A model generated the notes under the pieces. It saw nothing but the letters and a program-made list of their open reading frames with translations, searched no databases and was not told where the DNA came from. From Sycobia sp. Sy_11 (Eukaryota; Arthropoda; Insecta; Hymenoptera; Epichrysomallidae), in assembly GCA_018907035.1 (NCBI GenBank), contig JACCIC010000049.1:1676001-1740000 (forward strand): a stretch of 64,000 nucleotides of DNA, written 5' to 3'. A program made the translations under genes and the position numbers. Of this stretch, positions 39,831 through 51,880 are shown piece after piece; position 1 is the stretch's first letter, and the number at the start of each line of letters is the position of its first letter.

Positions 39831-41150
39831 GAATCAAGTGATGACTATAAGACTGAACGAAAAATATCTAAGCAGAAATGAAGAAGTATAATTAAGTTTA
39901 ACTAATTCGACGAATAATTTAGAAATATTGAGATATTTTCATCACTATACTTCACAGTAGAGGGTATCGCAGCTCTACCTCTATTAGAATAAACATAATA
40001 TACCAGTATATGATTTCAAAGAGTCGTCAGTACTAACTTTTCAGTTATAGTAGTTTCTATATAACTGGCGAGATTACCTAGTAGACAAAGCTCGAGTAAA
40101 AAATTAGTAGTACAAAAAAAAATTCGAAGAAAATCATTTTGGATATGTCTGTATTAATATATGAGAAAAAAAATTTAACAGAGTACGCAGAAAGCAATAA
40201 TTTCATCGACGGTGGAATAAACTTCGAATGCACAAACATTTATAACTGGATTATTATTAAGTAACGTATGCTAATCGATTAATTCGAGCATATATAATTC
40301 ATTCATTTGTATTCGCATGTGTAAAAGTCGAAAAACGCAGAATCGTTACAGATGAATTTATTAAATGTATATCTTACGCTATAAAGATGGGGATCAATAT
40401 TATTACTCTTGCAATCACAATCTATTCTCTTTTCTGCCTGTCATAAGGTCAAAATATGAATTATGGATAAATATATAATATAAAATAAATAAAAGAAAAT
40501 TAATTTATTTTTTGTTCATCCTTTACGACCTTTTATTTTTATATCCAATAATTCCATTATTTAATTTTACAATAAATTTTATACAAAATCATGAAATGTT
40601 ACAGTTCTCAAATTAATTTAAATTTTTCGTTTTTTTTAATTACATTTATTACTTAATTATTTTTTATATGATTGAAATATTTTGTGAAATGAAAATGATT
40701 TTTTTTCTTTTATTTTTTTCCATCGTTAATTATATTTTAATAATGATTTTGATAATGAAATTTTTTGACAGCATTTAACGAACACTATATACTGTTTGCT
40801 TAATTTCTCGGTGGTCAAAATTGAAATTCGTTGAACTTCGTCCCAATATATATATCTTAGTAACAAGATTATTATATATATATTAGGTATATACTAACTT
40901 GGATTACTATAAATTTTAATATGAAAATAATTTATTTGGAGAGATAATCGTTATTCAATCATCATCTATATTTTATATTAAGATTATAACTGACATTTAA
41001 TATGCTTATTAACGTATGCATATTATGAATACATTCTGAACTATTTAACATATAATAGTTTGATATGTATACAGCATATATTCAAATAGACTTATCGCCT
41101 ATTGCTTAATTTACGATATTTACTTTGGTTTAGAATTCACCACAAGATTT
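39831..41150. other. AT-rich stretch, no gene seen
   Basis: Very AT-rich, without recognisable coding sequence. The 5' part of the LINE relic could extend into its left end. Confidence 0.45.
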
Positions 41151-42425
41151 ATTTACAGAGTTTTACAGATATGATTGTTCACACTGGTGGATCGCTAATC
41201 AGCGGAGGATAAGTCGCACACGAAAAGGTTGTATGTAATTGGAAAAATTGCAAATGTATACAGTTTTGAGGCAGCGTGCCGAAATGATTATCGGTCGTTC
41301 AGGAAACGCCGTTTCGAAATAAATATCAATATCGTTATCACAGAAGCAAAAGGAGAGAGAAAAAAGCATATACGTATATACGCTTTGTCGTCTGTGCATT
41401 GGTCGTGCATGCGTGTATCGAGTGCGCGCGCGCGCTAAATTCTCCGTCTTCCCAATTTCGATGTCTCATCGCGATCGGGGGCCGAATTATCCTTCGCTCG
41501 CTGCCTGATGGCCCGTTTTGCACGCTGCGCCAAAACTATTCGCAACACTTGGCAATGCACCGCTAAGCCACGCACGCGACTATCACCTCCTTTTACGTGT
41601 ATATGAATTCCCACGAGTGCGCGCGTAACAATCATAATCGGGACGCCCTGTGTATACAGATCTGATTTGCGAAATAAGAGTGTAAGTATTATATATAGGT
41701 GTGCGCAAAACTCCTGATGTACGTTTTCATTGAGGAGGGCTATAGTGCAAAAAAAAGGGGGCCGCGTAATCGCAAGCTACAACGCAATTTCGTAAACGCT
41801 CAGGCGGACGTAACAAATTGGCATTGATAGCGAAGCGCCTCCTTGTCAGTATCAATGTGTGTGTCCGCGCGCGCGCGCGTCTGTGTATGTATGCTCGCAT
41901 ACCGGGGATTATTATATACCTGTATATCGCAAAAAGTAAAGGGGAAGCGGCGCGACTGCACCCCTCTCACGCCAACGTATATATACGTATATACGTACAA
42001 CATTATTATATCTATGTATCCGCGGCGGCCCGGATATACACTACACTCTATATATATACCTACGCATATCGCGTCGAATCGAATTCGACCCTCTCCCCGA
42101 CGAAGCGGCGCGCGGCGCGCAAGAGCAGGCAAGGGCGCCGCGCGCGAGACCATGAAAAGAACCCGGGGTGGAGGGGTGGAGGGGGGCTCTGTCCCCGGAT
42201 TGGTCGGCTCGGGCCAGGGGAAGCAGCTCGAAGGGCGTGGCAAAGCTGGAAGTTCCGAAACTCTCAATTCTTCTCTTTTATCCTACCTCTCCGCCGCGTT
42301 AAACCTCCATTAGACTTTTGCTCCTCTCGCTATATTGCATCTATCTCTGATTCTGTATCCCTCTCCCTCCGCCGCTCTCTAGCTCTCACTCCCTCTTCTG
42401 CTTGCAAATCAATCAGACTATAGGC
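41150..42425. other. Largest GC-rich island in the gene desert
   Basis: About 1.3 kb of CpG-rich DNA with alternating CG runs (41,427-41,435; 41,867-41,879), a G-rich patch at 42,168-42,190 and pyrimidine-rich stretches toward 42,400. Three long overlapping open frames (201 and 156 codons on +, 155 on -) cover 41,800-42,423, but all are low-complexity and mutually exclusive, so I do not call a gene. Candidate promoter or regulatory region, or a non-coding transcript. Confidence 0.45.
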
Positions 42426-43870
42426 TTGTTTATCTCTCCTTTTGTTTCGTCTATCCTTAGCACAGCTATTCCTAAATCAATACAATAACAATTAAGCTTC
42501 ATACAAATCGTGAAATATTTGTCGGTTTTCATATAAATGATAAATCAATCCTTTTGTACGAGAGACGAGCGATTGGTTGTCCAGCCGATTATGTTATAAT
42601 TTTTTATTTGCACTTTTATGCTTGCATGATTATTTATATACACATCTGATTTATTAACAATATGATTTAGTAATGTCGAAATAAAGGTAAGAACAATTGA
42701 ATTACAAAAAATTTTATCATGCTGTCTCATTATTACAATATCTATCCATAGCGTCCCATGTAATGTAAGAATGAAATGAGACTTCCAAAGCTTGAATGTT
42801 TATAGCATGTATCTATATATACTACCTAATATATAAATTAAAAAAAAAATTGGTATAGTCTCCGTTTTCTATAAAATAATAATTATATTTCAACAAGAGG
42901 ACTAACATGTATATAAATTATATAAAAGGTGAATTACATTATACTTATAATTTTGTATATATGAATAAATTAAAATGTCGTTATATTTTTATAATCCTCA
43001 CTATATACTAATTCCATGTTATAAATCTTCAATCCGCGGAAATGCCTAAAATATAATATACTTATGCTGCGACGTATCACCGTAGCTAAGCAAATCGAAA
43101 TAAAGAAAATATACCGTAAAATGGGCTTCGCCGGGTAAAGTTTTTAACTCTCATCATTCTGCTTTATTTGTACGTCCTACCCTCGTCTGAGTCTACCTTA
43201 CTCTTCCCAACTTATCTGATCGTACTCGTTTTATTATGGGACAAGTCGAGTTCTTTTTTTTTTTAAAAATTCTTATAAACTTGACATACTATTTAAGTTA
43301 TTGACTATATGTCGACTATATGTATCGATATCTCAAATACTTTATGTATCAATTAGAAATTGAAAAAAAAAAAATAAAAACTCTTTTAAAAAGCATTTCT
43401 ATATATAAAACTACGCAAAGTTTTCTTAAAAATGTCATTTATAAAAAAATTACATTGATTTTAAGTGTACAATTTATGTATTACTTAAAACATTCAAAAT
43501 ATTTGTGGGAAAAATAAATTTGAAGAAATATTCTAACCATTAGGAATATTCAGAGGTTACATTCAAAATCAATGATTTTGAATAAAAGGATGAAATGAAA
43601 ATCCAGAAAAATAAGAAAAAAAAGAAGATTAATTATTATATTAATTGGTAATATATAATTATATAAGAAAATTAAATCATTATATATATTATTATTTATA
43701 AAATTTCATCTATTATATATTACATAAAACATTATAATATTATATTACATAAATACAGGATTTAGGCAATTTAACGCCTACACAATAATGTTATATAAAG
43801 CTCTTAGAGCATTTCCGGCATTATTTATTTTCTAAGATATAATCTATTGTATATACGAAGCATAAACGAC
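42426..43870. other. AT-rich stretch, no gene seen
   Basis: Very AT-rich. Only short Lys/Ile/Asn-rich frames. Confidence 0.5.
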
Positions 43871-43982
43871 TCCAATAGGCGAATAGTCCAACGCAAACTC
43901 GCGGGATCGCAACACCTCTATAATAATGGACAAATAATCTCCGCGTGCCGGGGCAGGAAGTTATCGAGCTTCCCAAGACTCC

Positions 43983-43988
<6 letters not shown>

Positions 43989-44066
<78 letters not shown>
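43989..44066. repeat. (CT)n microsatellite, longest in window
   Basis: About 78 bp of nearly perfect CT repeat. Confidence 0.95.
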
Positions 44067-44069
<3 letters not shown>

Positions 44070-44206
44070 CTCTCGCCCTCTTCCCAGGGCAATCTAATCG
44101 CTCCATCCAGCTACGTCTGCAACTGCAAGTGCACGGCCATAAATGTAATCCCTCCTGCTTGACATAAGTATTTGACGAATGCTTATTTACCTCAAAAACC
44201 TTCGCG

Positions 44207-44209
<3 letters not shown>

Positions 44210-44260
<51 letters not shown>
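44210..44260. repeat. (AT)n microsatellite
   Basis: About 51 bp of AT repeat. Confidence 0.95.
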
Positions 44261-44263
<3 letters not shown>

Positions 44264-44959
44264 GATGTGGCATTTGTGCCGGAGGTATAATAAGTATCTA
44301 TAACATCGTAAAACAGGTATGTACATAAGGTGTAAAAGGGGAAAGGAAGAAAAAAAAGAGTAAGAGGAGAGAGCTGGCGCGAATGGTTCGGGTATACAAA
44401 CGTGGACGGTCGCGATCTTTATCGCGAGATGCCGTATTATATGTAACACACACACACACGCGCGCGCGCGCGGCCGAGGGAATAAGGGATACGAAAGGCG
44501 CGCTTCGATTGTTGAATTATCCCGCGCCCATAATAGTACACGAGCTGGTTGAAAAAGACGAGCGAGGAAAAATATATCGGTAAATCTCTATTTATACAAT
44601 AATTGTAAATGTAAATAAATGTATTTCAAATAGCTCGAAATCAAGGATCTGCCAAACACCTGAGATAGTAACGCTATTGTATCCAATTTCAGTGCCGATA
44701 TACAATAGAATACAGGTTAGTTCAATTCCATTTCTTTTTGTAACAAAAAAGATATGATTATTCAAATTTTTAATGGAGAGAAGCTCAATTTCAATTTTTA
44801 CAAGAAAATAATTCCATCAGTTCAGATTTTGTATAGACACGGTTCCAACTCCAATAATTGTTTAATGAAACGTAATCGAATTTACAAAAGAATCGCGCTG
44901 AAAATTTTAAGAAAGTGTATAATAGACATTCAAGAAATGAGTCGGAATTGTTTCCGTTA

Positions 44960-45100
44960 AGAACTGCATTATGGATCTTTTATTCTATTTTATTTATTAT
45001 TTTATTCTTATTTTATTTTATTATTAATTTTTAATATAATTTATTGTAGTGATAAGTTCTATTTCAGATTCTTTGGGGATGAATATAAACTTTTTTGCCT
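44960..45100 (+). repeat. Interspersed repeat family R1, partial copy
   Basis: T-rich simple-sequence centre followed by 'gataagttctatttcagatt' and 'ctttggggatgaatataaac', matching the corresponding part of the copy at 15,515-15,765. The hammerhead-like end is absent. Confidence 0.5.
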
Positions 45101-45229
45101 TCTGCTAAGTTGTACAAAGCTATGTAATTATATTTATCCATATTTATTTCCTTATTCTGCTGAACATCTAGGCCTGCTATGTGTATTTATCTATACGTAT
45201 GCACTATTGACTATATACCTTTACCTCTT

Positions 45230-45640
45230 TATATATACAATCCCGTTCGGCAAAATACGGACGCCTTAAAACTTCGATCGAACTATCTCGGTTTTGGAGC
45301 GGGGAATAAAATGGAACGCGCATTCGTCATTTTCCGTTGAACGTTGCTCTCCCGTCGCAGATATTCCGTGGGGAGTAAATTCGAAACGAAAGGCATATTA
45401 CACTTTTTTTTTTATTACACGTTACGGGATGCGCATTTTCGAGCGAAATAAAGCTACCGGGTAAGTCTGGCTCGTGCGTTCGCAAATTGTATTTGATAAT
45501 AAAATATCTCGCAGGAAAACCAAGTGCTCCGCACGTTATAGTACGTGATAGTAGGGCATAGATAGATGTACGAGGCGGAGGATTCCAAGAAAAATTGCCA
45601 CACACATTTCTCGACAACGTGCCAGATTGAATATCATTTT
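45230..45640. other. GC-richer island
   Basis: About 400 bp of higher GC than its flanks. A 96-codon minus-strand frame (45,617-45,327) has no recognised motif and is not called. Confidence 0.35.
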
Positions 45641-45723
45641 TCCATCTTCAGTGCATAGAGTTTCGAGAGTGCATTTTTTAATAAAGTTTTTAGCACTCAA
45701 TTATACGACGTTTCACATTATTA

Positions 45724-45727
<4 letters not shown>

Positions 45728-45781
<54 letters not shown>
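45728..45781. repeat. (AT)n microsatellite
   Basis: About 54 bp of AT repeat. Confidence 0.95.
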
Positions 45782-45786
<5 letters not shown>

Positions 45787-45982
45787 TTTGTTCCTAATAC
45801 CGCACTTCATTGGCCGAACAGAATTTAAAGATGCGCAAATTTTTTATTATTTATCACTTTGCAGAATAATTATTAATATCTTTTTCGATGGACTATATAT
45901 GTTAAATTATTTTACAGATACGCAAACAAATTGCGCACTTTTCAAGTACTTCATCGAAAAATATTGTTTTTTAATATTTGCG

Positions 45983-46111
45983 TCTGTAAAGTACTTACTG
46001 CACGGACTGCTTTGAGTACGTAAATTGGGATCTTTACAGGCATAAATGCGCGTAAAATTGGTTATTGATTTTATTGGCTTCAAACAGTTAATAAAGTAAG
46101 TACTTTACAGA
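45983..46111. repeat. 17-bp perfect inverted repeat
   Basis: TCTGTAAAGTACTTACT at 45,983-45,999 is repeated in inverse at 46,095-46,111, with 95 bases between. Related 'tttacagatacgc' and 'gcgtaaattg' words recur nearby. It could be the inner part of a small MITE; outer ends are not resolved. Confidence 0.6.
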
Positions 46112-46236
46112 CACATGCGTCAAAAAGTAATTTTTGCAAAAAGATCGGAACTTTATTGCTATGAATAGGTGCGTAAATTTTGTATTACATATATCTTCTA
46201 ACCATTGTTACTCCAATCTTTAGACAGGTAGAAATA

Positions 46237-46240
<4 letters not shown>

Positions 46241-46278
<38 letters not shown>
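46241..46278. repeat. (AT)n microsatellite
   Basis: About 38 bp of AT repeat. Confidence 0.9.
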
Positions 46279-46282
<4 letters not shown>

Positions 46283-46489
46283 ATAAATACTACCTATACA
46301 TAATAGTACGAAAATTACCGAAAATTATTATCCATTTTTTTGATTTTTAAACTAACCAAGAATAAAAACGTGCCAGTTCAAATTTTTAAATAGAGACGAT
46401 CCCAATTCCAATTAATTAACGAAAAATATTTCAGCTTAATAATTTCACTTCGTCGATTCATATAAATCAAACTAATAAATATTATTATC

Positions 46490-46650
46490 GCTATTATTAT
46501 AGTCTTTTTTAACTCGTATAATATTAATTATGGTGACGGTCCAGCTGTCCTTGTTTATAATCACTCTCGTAGGATTAGAATTCTAAAATCTAAACTATTA
46601 AAATAAGTTTGTTAGTAGAAAAGAAAGTAGAATCTGACTATCCCGTTTTT
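46490..46650 (-). repeat. Interspersed repeat family R1, partial copy
   Basis: 'tatagtcttttttaac', 'cggtccagctgtccttgttt', 'ataatcactctcgtaggatt', 'gtagaatctgactatcc' follow the block order of the 10,895 copy. The hammerhead-like end is absent. Confidence 0.5.
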
Positions 46651-46899
46651 AAGTAATTGTTCACCCAATATATAAAGTTTGACTTTCAGCAATTCATATA
46701 ATACTAGAAGAGTTTTACTCAAACTAAAAATCAACAAAGTATGTGTTTTCTTTTCTCTCAAATACATACATTTTTGTTTTTCACTACTTATGAAATTCTA
46801 AATAATAATTTATTATGTACAAGCATTATTTACTAAGCAAAAAAAAAAAAACAATTAAAACCGTTTCATACAGCGCATAAGTAAATTTCCCCACTTTTA

Positions 46900-46965
46900 T
46901 AGTATCCCATATAGTGTCCACGTGCGGCCAATCGCTTTATATTGCGCCGATGGCAGATCTCATCG

Positions 46966-47019
<54 letters not shown>

Positions 47020-47330
47020 CACCAATCGCATCAGCGAGCGGACAAAAGATGCGGTGTAATATAATGCGGGAACATTTCATCCCTCTCCCCCTTCATATAT
47101 ATATCAGGAGTCAGAACGAAGTGCGGAGGCGCGAGCTCACGGAGCTCAAGTGGATCCGCGCATTGCATGCGGCTGACGGCTCAATTATCTTCCCGCAGAT
47201 ACGAACTGCGCGCGGTGTTATAAGAGAGGCGACGCTCCGGGATGAAGGGGTTGTTTAGAAAATTAAGGGGAATCGGAGCCGGGGAGAAAGAGGATTTTTT
47301 CGAGATTGGATCGGAGTTATATCCGAGAGG
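46900..47330. other. GC-rich island with internal (AT)n
   Basis: About 430 bp of CpG-rich DNA interrupted by an (AT)n tract at 46,971-47,016. No exon recognised. Confidence 0.4.
46971..47016. repeat. (AT)n microsatellite
   Basis: About 46 bp of AT repeat. Confidence 0.95.
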
Positions 47331-48002
47331 TCTCTGTGTAGTGCTTATCACAATGCCAACGACAATACGAGATTTATCGTGAAGATATTTTATTGCTTTG
47401 GTACTGAAATATATTCTTATTTGGAATATTCTATTTACCTTCTACGAGTCTTAAGATTATCGATCATGTCATAATTTGGGTAAGAAAGAATTAATTTTAA
47501 TTTTAACAATTCTAAATGAATACTTTTACTTCAAATACATACGTTCTTCATACGCAATCACAAGAACAGGAAAATATATAGATTTAACAAAACTCATGAA
47601 TTTCCAATGTATCAAAGATTTTTAACATATAATTGTGTGCAGTAATTAAAATTTTTGCTATATTTGGTTAAAAACATCCAAATCCTATCCTAATACTATC
47701 ATTCTGATGTATTCTGTTCTCATCATGAAACTTCTTTCAACGGATTTGATATCTCGGTATTGGTCTTGCATCCTCATCAATTCAAAAATTATCTTGACGG
47801 GTTTTCCTGACCTCTCATAATTTTGTATTGCGACGTATATAAGGTCTTCGAAAATTATTGTTAGCAATAAATGGATAGTAGATATTTTATATCAAATTGA
47901 ACTTTGCTAGTATAAAACATAACGTTTTTCACAAGGCATATTAAAAATGTATACTATAATATGAATATTATCAAACAATTCCCATTTTATTTAATCAGAT
48001 TC
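47331..48002. other. AT-rich stretch up to the SDR duplication boundary
   Basis: Includes a minus-strand 60-codon frame (47,867-47,685) of fairly ordinary amino-acid composition (YERSGKPVKIIFELMRMQDQ) that I do not recognise. It ends almost exactly where homology to the flank of the second SDR copy begins (about 47,880, against 60,795). Confidence 0.4.
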
Positions 48003-48008
48003 TTTATT
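48003..48008 (-). other. Poly(A) signal of SDR copy 1
   Basis: AATAAA on the minus strand about 80 bases past the stop codon. The same signal at the same place is present in copy 2. Confidence 0.65.
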
Positions 48009-48086
48009 AACAATAACTAATAATTACAGTAAAAAAAAGAAAGTATGTAAAAGGTATATTTGATTAAATTACATGAAAATAAAAAT

Positions 48087-50383
48087 TTAAAACGGGATAC
48101 GCAATTTATTTACATCGTCTTCACATCCTACATTGAATGGTGGTTCATCATTTTGGGCTAACCAAACGTCACCGTTTTTTCCTCTCTGTATTATCTCCAC
48201 AATCGCTACAGCTATACTCTCTGGCCTTGAAAGATAATAATGTTTTATTTTATTTGCTAAGCTATAATTATCAATTTACCGACAGTTAACATCAATTTTT
48301 TACGTTAAACATGTAAGAAACAATTGGAATATAATTTACTCTATACTTTATATTCATATTGCCACTAATTTCACAAAAAATATTTAAGTACATATGTCTA
48401 TTTAAAGTATTCAACGAAACTTATAAGAATTTTATATATTAATTTCATCAAATAAAACTTAAAAATAACCAAAAACCGAATTTAAAACCATTTTTTGCAG
48501 ATTTTTCTTTATATTTCTATTTGTATTGCAGCAAAATGTTGAATTTTTTTCCGAACTTCTTCTAATTACTAAAACTAAGTTAATTTATAAAATATTTCTT
48601 TTAAACTTATGTCGATATCCACTATATATTATATAACAAAATCAGTAAATATATAAACAATAATATATACTAATAAAATTACTATTATCAGAAGTCAACC
48701 AATAAACGATCCGAAAGTTTGTTATAAAAAAAATTAAATATTATTTACTTTTGGCTTTGTAATAATATTCCCTGGAGTAAGTCTTTTGGAACCTGTGGCA
48801 GTATATTATGTTTTAAGCGGTCGAATTGAGTCATATTGGTTGCAGTTACGTGTGGACAAATACAAACAACTCGCACGCCAGTCTTTGTCCCGTACTCCTA
48901 TAATAAAAACAACTAATATTAATTAATATTAATTGCATAGCTTCGCAGAATACAGTTATGTTTTAAATAGATTACGAAAAATAATATCGAGATTTACAGT
49001 TTCGCCTCATTTCTTATCCTGAATAATATTTTGCTAAAATTATGTAAAATATTGTGAAAGTGCATATAAATTATAATAAGTGCATATATCTAAATTATTT
49101 ATAATCAGTCACTTTTAAAAACGTCGATGTTATTTATTATTAAAAAATCAATTCTCTTTTGAAACTGATTAATATTTATTCATATTATACCTTCATTGAC
49201 CGAACAAAGGAAACGACGCCATGCTTCGTAGCGGTATATACAGGACATACTGAGCATGTCACTAATCCAAAGATAGAGCCGATATTAACTATAACACCTT
49301 CTCTGTTTTTCGTTCCCATTCCGTCTAATGCCATATTGGTGCCATTTATAACAGCATTCTATCATATTTAAATAAAAATAAGATTGTTATTAATATTATT
49401 GAAATTTATTGTATAAAGCATCGTTGCACATGCATTATTATTTAATTCATATATTGCATGCATGTATAATTAAAATTATTAGTCTCTCGTCGTTTTACAA
49501 ATGAAAAAAACGTTGATGAACTTTAAAAAATGCGACAGAAAAGTTTTCAGTGACGAAAAGATATTTGTGCAAAATCTAAAACATGTCTCCTTAGAATATA
49601 TGTATGTACAAAATTATAATACAAATGGTTTATTGCATTTTTCAAAAAATAAGAGATTTCATAATAAATCCACCATTTAAGATACATTAAAACATATTTT
49701 TCAATTTAATGAATCATGCCAAGTGGAAAAATTCAATTTGGAAAAGCGAGCAACCAATAGTATCGATCATTTTCTTTTGTTATTTAATAGTTTGTCGAAT
49801 TCATTATTTTTCTAATGCAACGATATTTGTTTAATTTGAAACTAAATACTCACTAGATTAACTGCCAACATTCGCTCTGGATCAGTCTCGTTACAAACAC
49901 CTGCATTGTTTACTAAAATGTCAACGTATTCGTTCTGTTGCAACACTTTCCCATAACAGTCTTAAACGCAGAACACAAAAAATTCACGAGATTAATCTAG
50001 AAATCATCGATTTAAAAAAATGTTTACGAATCTAAGCTGCTTACCTGTGAATTCTTTTTTATTTGCAACATTACATGTAAAATAATCAAACCTTTGTTTG
50101 CCAAATTCTTCTTCCAATTTTTTTAAATGCTCTATTACTACTTGACTATCAGATTTAGGTAGATCAAAAAGTGCCGTGTACTACGATATTTAAATCCATA
50201 GTTTATCATCGAAAATAAAAATCAGTAATGAGAATTTGTTCTAATAATAAGTAAACTATAAATGAAGAAGGAGAGAGAGTTTTTACTTACCTTTGCTCCA
50301 TTTTTTAGAAAATATTGAACAGTCGTGAAACCAATGGTGCCAATTGCCCCAGTGACAACAGCCACTTTATTTTCCAAGTCCAT
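48087..50383 (-). CDS. Short-chain dehydrogenase/reductase, 15-PGDH-like, copy 1, six exons
   Basis: Minus-strand exons 50383-50291, 50180-50045, 49960-49854, 49358-49191, 48897-48749 and 48225-48087 splice in frame to 263 codons, the usual size for a classical SDR. The Rossmann glycine motif reads TGAIGTIG (residues 11-18), with Thr where the middle Gly is expected. Asp37 after the second strand suggests NAD(H). NNAG is at 94-97, and the catalytic set is Asn113, Ser140, Tyr153 and Lys157 (YTATK). Closest family by eye is insect 15-hydroxyprostaglandin dehydrogenase-like oxidoreductases; the true substrate is unknown. No signal peptide, probably cytosolic. ATG 50383 was chosen because it sits six residues before the first strand; an in-frame ATG at 50422 would add 13 residues. 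No inactivating change is seen. Confidence 0.9.
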
Positions 50384-51880
50384 TTTATTCGAGTATGTTA
50401 ATAAAATTTTTACAATATCCAAATGAAAAATTAACGTAACTAAATAACTTTCCTGTCAACCACAATCGAATGTTTATGTTAAGATTTTCATCACACAAAA
50501 AACATGTTATGTTAATTTATTTCCGGAACAGCCTACTTGCCGCGCAAACGTCTACAATTATCGAATAATTTATAAGTTGCGATCTGTCCTATTCAAGTTT
50601 ATATTCATTCTGAAGAAATTTGTGAGTTCCTAATTTACAAGTGAAATATATAGATTACGATAAGGTATATTTTGAAACAGCAAATAATAATCTTCAATTT
50701 AAATTTAGACTTTTACCATTTGTTCTACTAACATTGTCGTATATCCGAGCACTCAAACATATAATCTTCGACTATATATAATTATGTGAGATAAAACCGA
50801 ATCCATCCCAGATGTCTGCTTTCATAAACGCATAATATCAACGTTATACACCAATAAGTTGAAGACACGAGCAGCTAACAGAATCTTATACCCACTTCAA
50901 AATGTATGTATTGCTTATCACAATTCTAAAAATGCTATAAACTGATAAGCTAATTATGTGCCACGCCAAGATATTAATCTGATGCGTGTGTGTGTGTGTG
51001 TGTGTGTGTGTATGAATATAAAATACGTAAAAATTGATAAACTAAATGATAAACTAAGCCTGTAATCCAATATTACAAATGCATATAAATATATAAATTT
51101 ATGTCGAGTAAAAGAACCATAAAATATTATGCTACAGTAATGTGTACGATTTTTTTCTTTTCAGTTCTTCAGTTTCTTGAAATCAATTGCGAGCTACCAG
51201 AAAAAAAAATTGTTTTTGATGCTACAATTATGTAATATTTATAGAAATATTTCAATTATTGGCGTATTCAATTTTTTTGTTATAATTTTGAATCGGTCAA
51301 AACGATATAAGAATACTATATTGGAATTTGAAGAAAAAAAATTAAGAAAAAATGAATGAAGAAAGAAAAATTTTATGTTAATACTTATTATTAAATGTGC
51401 ATTTATTCATTGTAGGGATAATAAATAAAAAATTAATAATAAAAACTGATAAAAATTTAGACAACATATTTGCTTTAGATGACATTAAATTAAATATCAT
51501 TGTTGATTACACTGCTTTATATACCTTGAATGTTGTTTCAGTAATAATAAAACCAACCGCTAGTCCCTTCTTAAATTTGATTTTCATATGATCGTGAAGA
51601 TTATTTCTGTGTAAATCAAGTCCATTTTTCATATGAAAATATGATTTTTTATAGTAAATTGAAGATATTACCTATAAGCATATAGCCCTTCTAAGGTCAT
51701 TGGAAGGTAAAATATGTTTTAACTAAACTTTTTACTATTATGAGGAACCATAAACTTTTCTAGAGACAAAGGTAAAATTCGCGATCACAGATTAGTCTGT
51801 ATCGATACACCTTTGAGTCTTCTTCTATTGACTTATATTTCATATTAATAATACACTGTTTTGTAACTCGGTTTTAATTA
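50384..51880. other. Upstream flank of SDR copy 1
   Basis: AT-rich; the promoter for the minus-strand SDR gene should lie just above 50,384. Contains (TG)n at 50,985-51,011. A 64-codon + frame at 51,397-51,591 is not recognised. Confidence 0.45.
50985..51011. repeat. (TG)n microsatellite
   Basis: About 27 bp of TG repeat. Confidence 0.9.

Larger units (their letters stand above)
43870..44585. other. GC-rich island between CT and AT microsatellites
   Basis: Contains (CT)n at 43,989-44,066 and (AT)n at 44,210-44,260, then a GC-rich part with an (AC)n/(CG)n junction at about 44,448-44,471. No gene recognised. Confidence 0.4.

Noticed and set aside
41818..42423. 201-codon + strand open frame
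   Set aside because: Lies in a GC-rich, stop-poor island with equally long frames in another + frame and on the minus strand; composition is low-complexity and no domain is visible.
51397..51591. 64-codon + frame upstream of the Copia relic
   Set aside because: AT-rich, no recognised motif, and not continuous with Copia gag.
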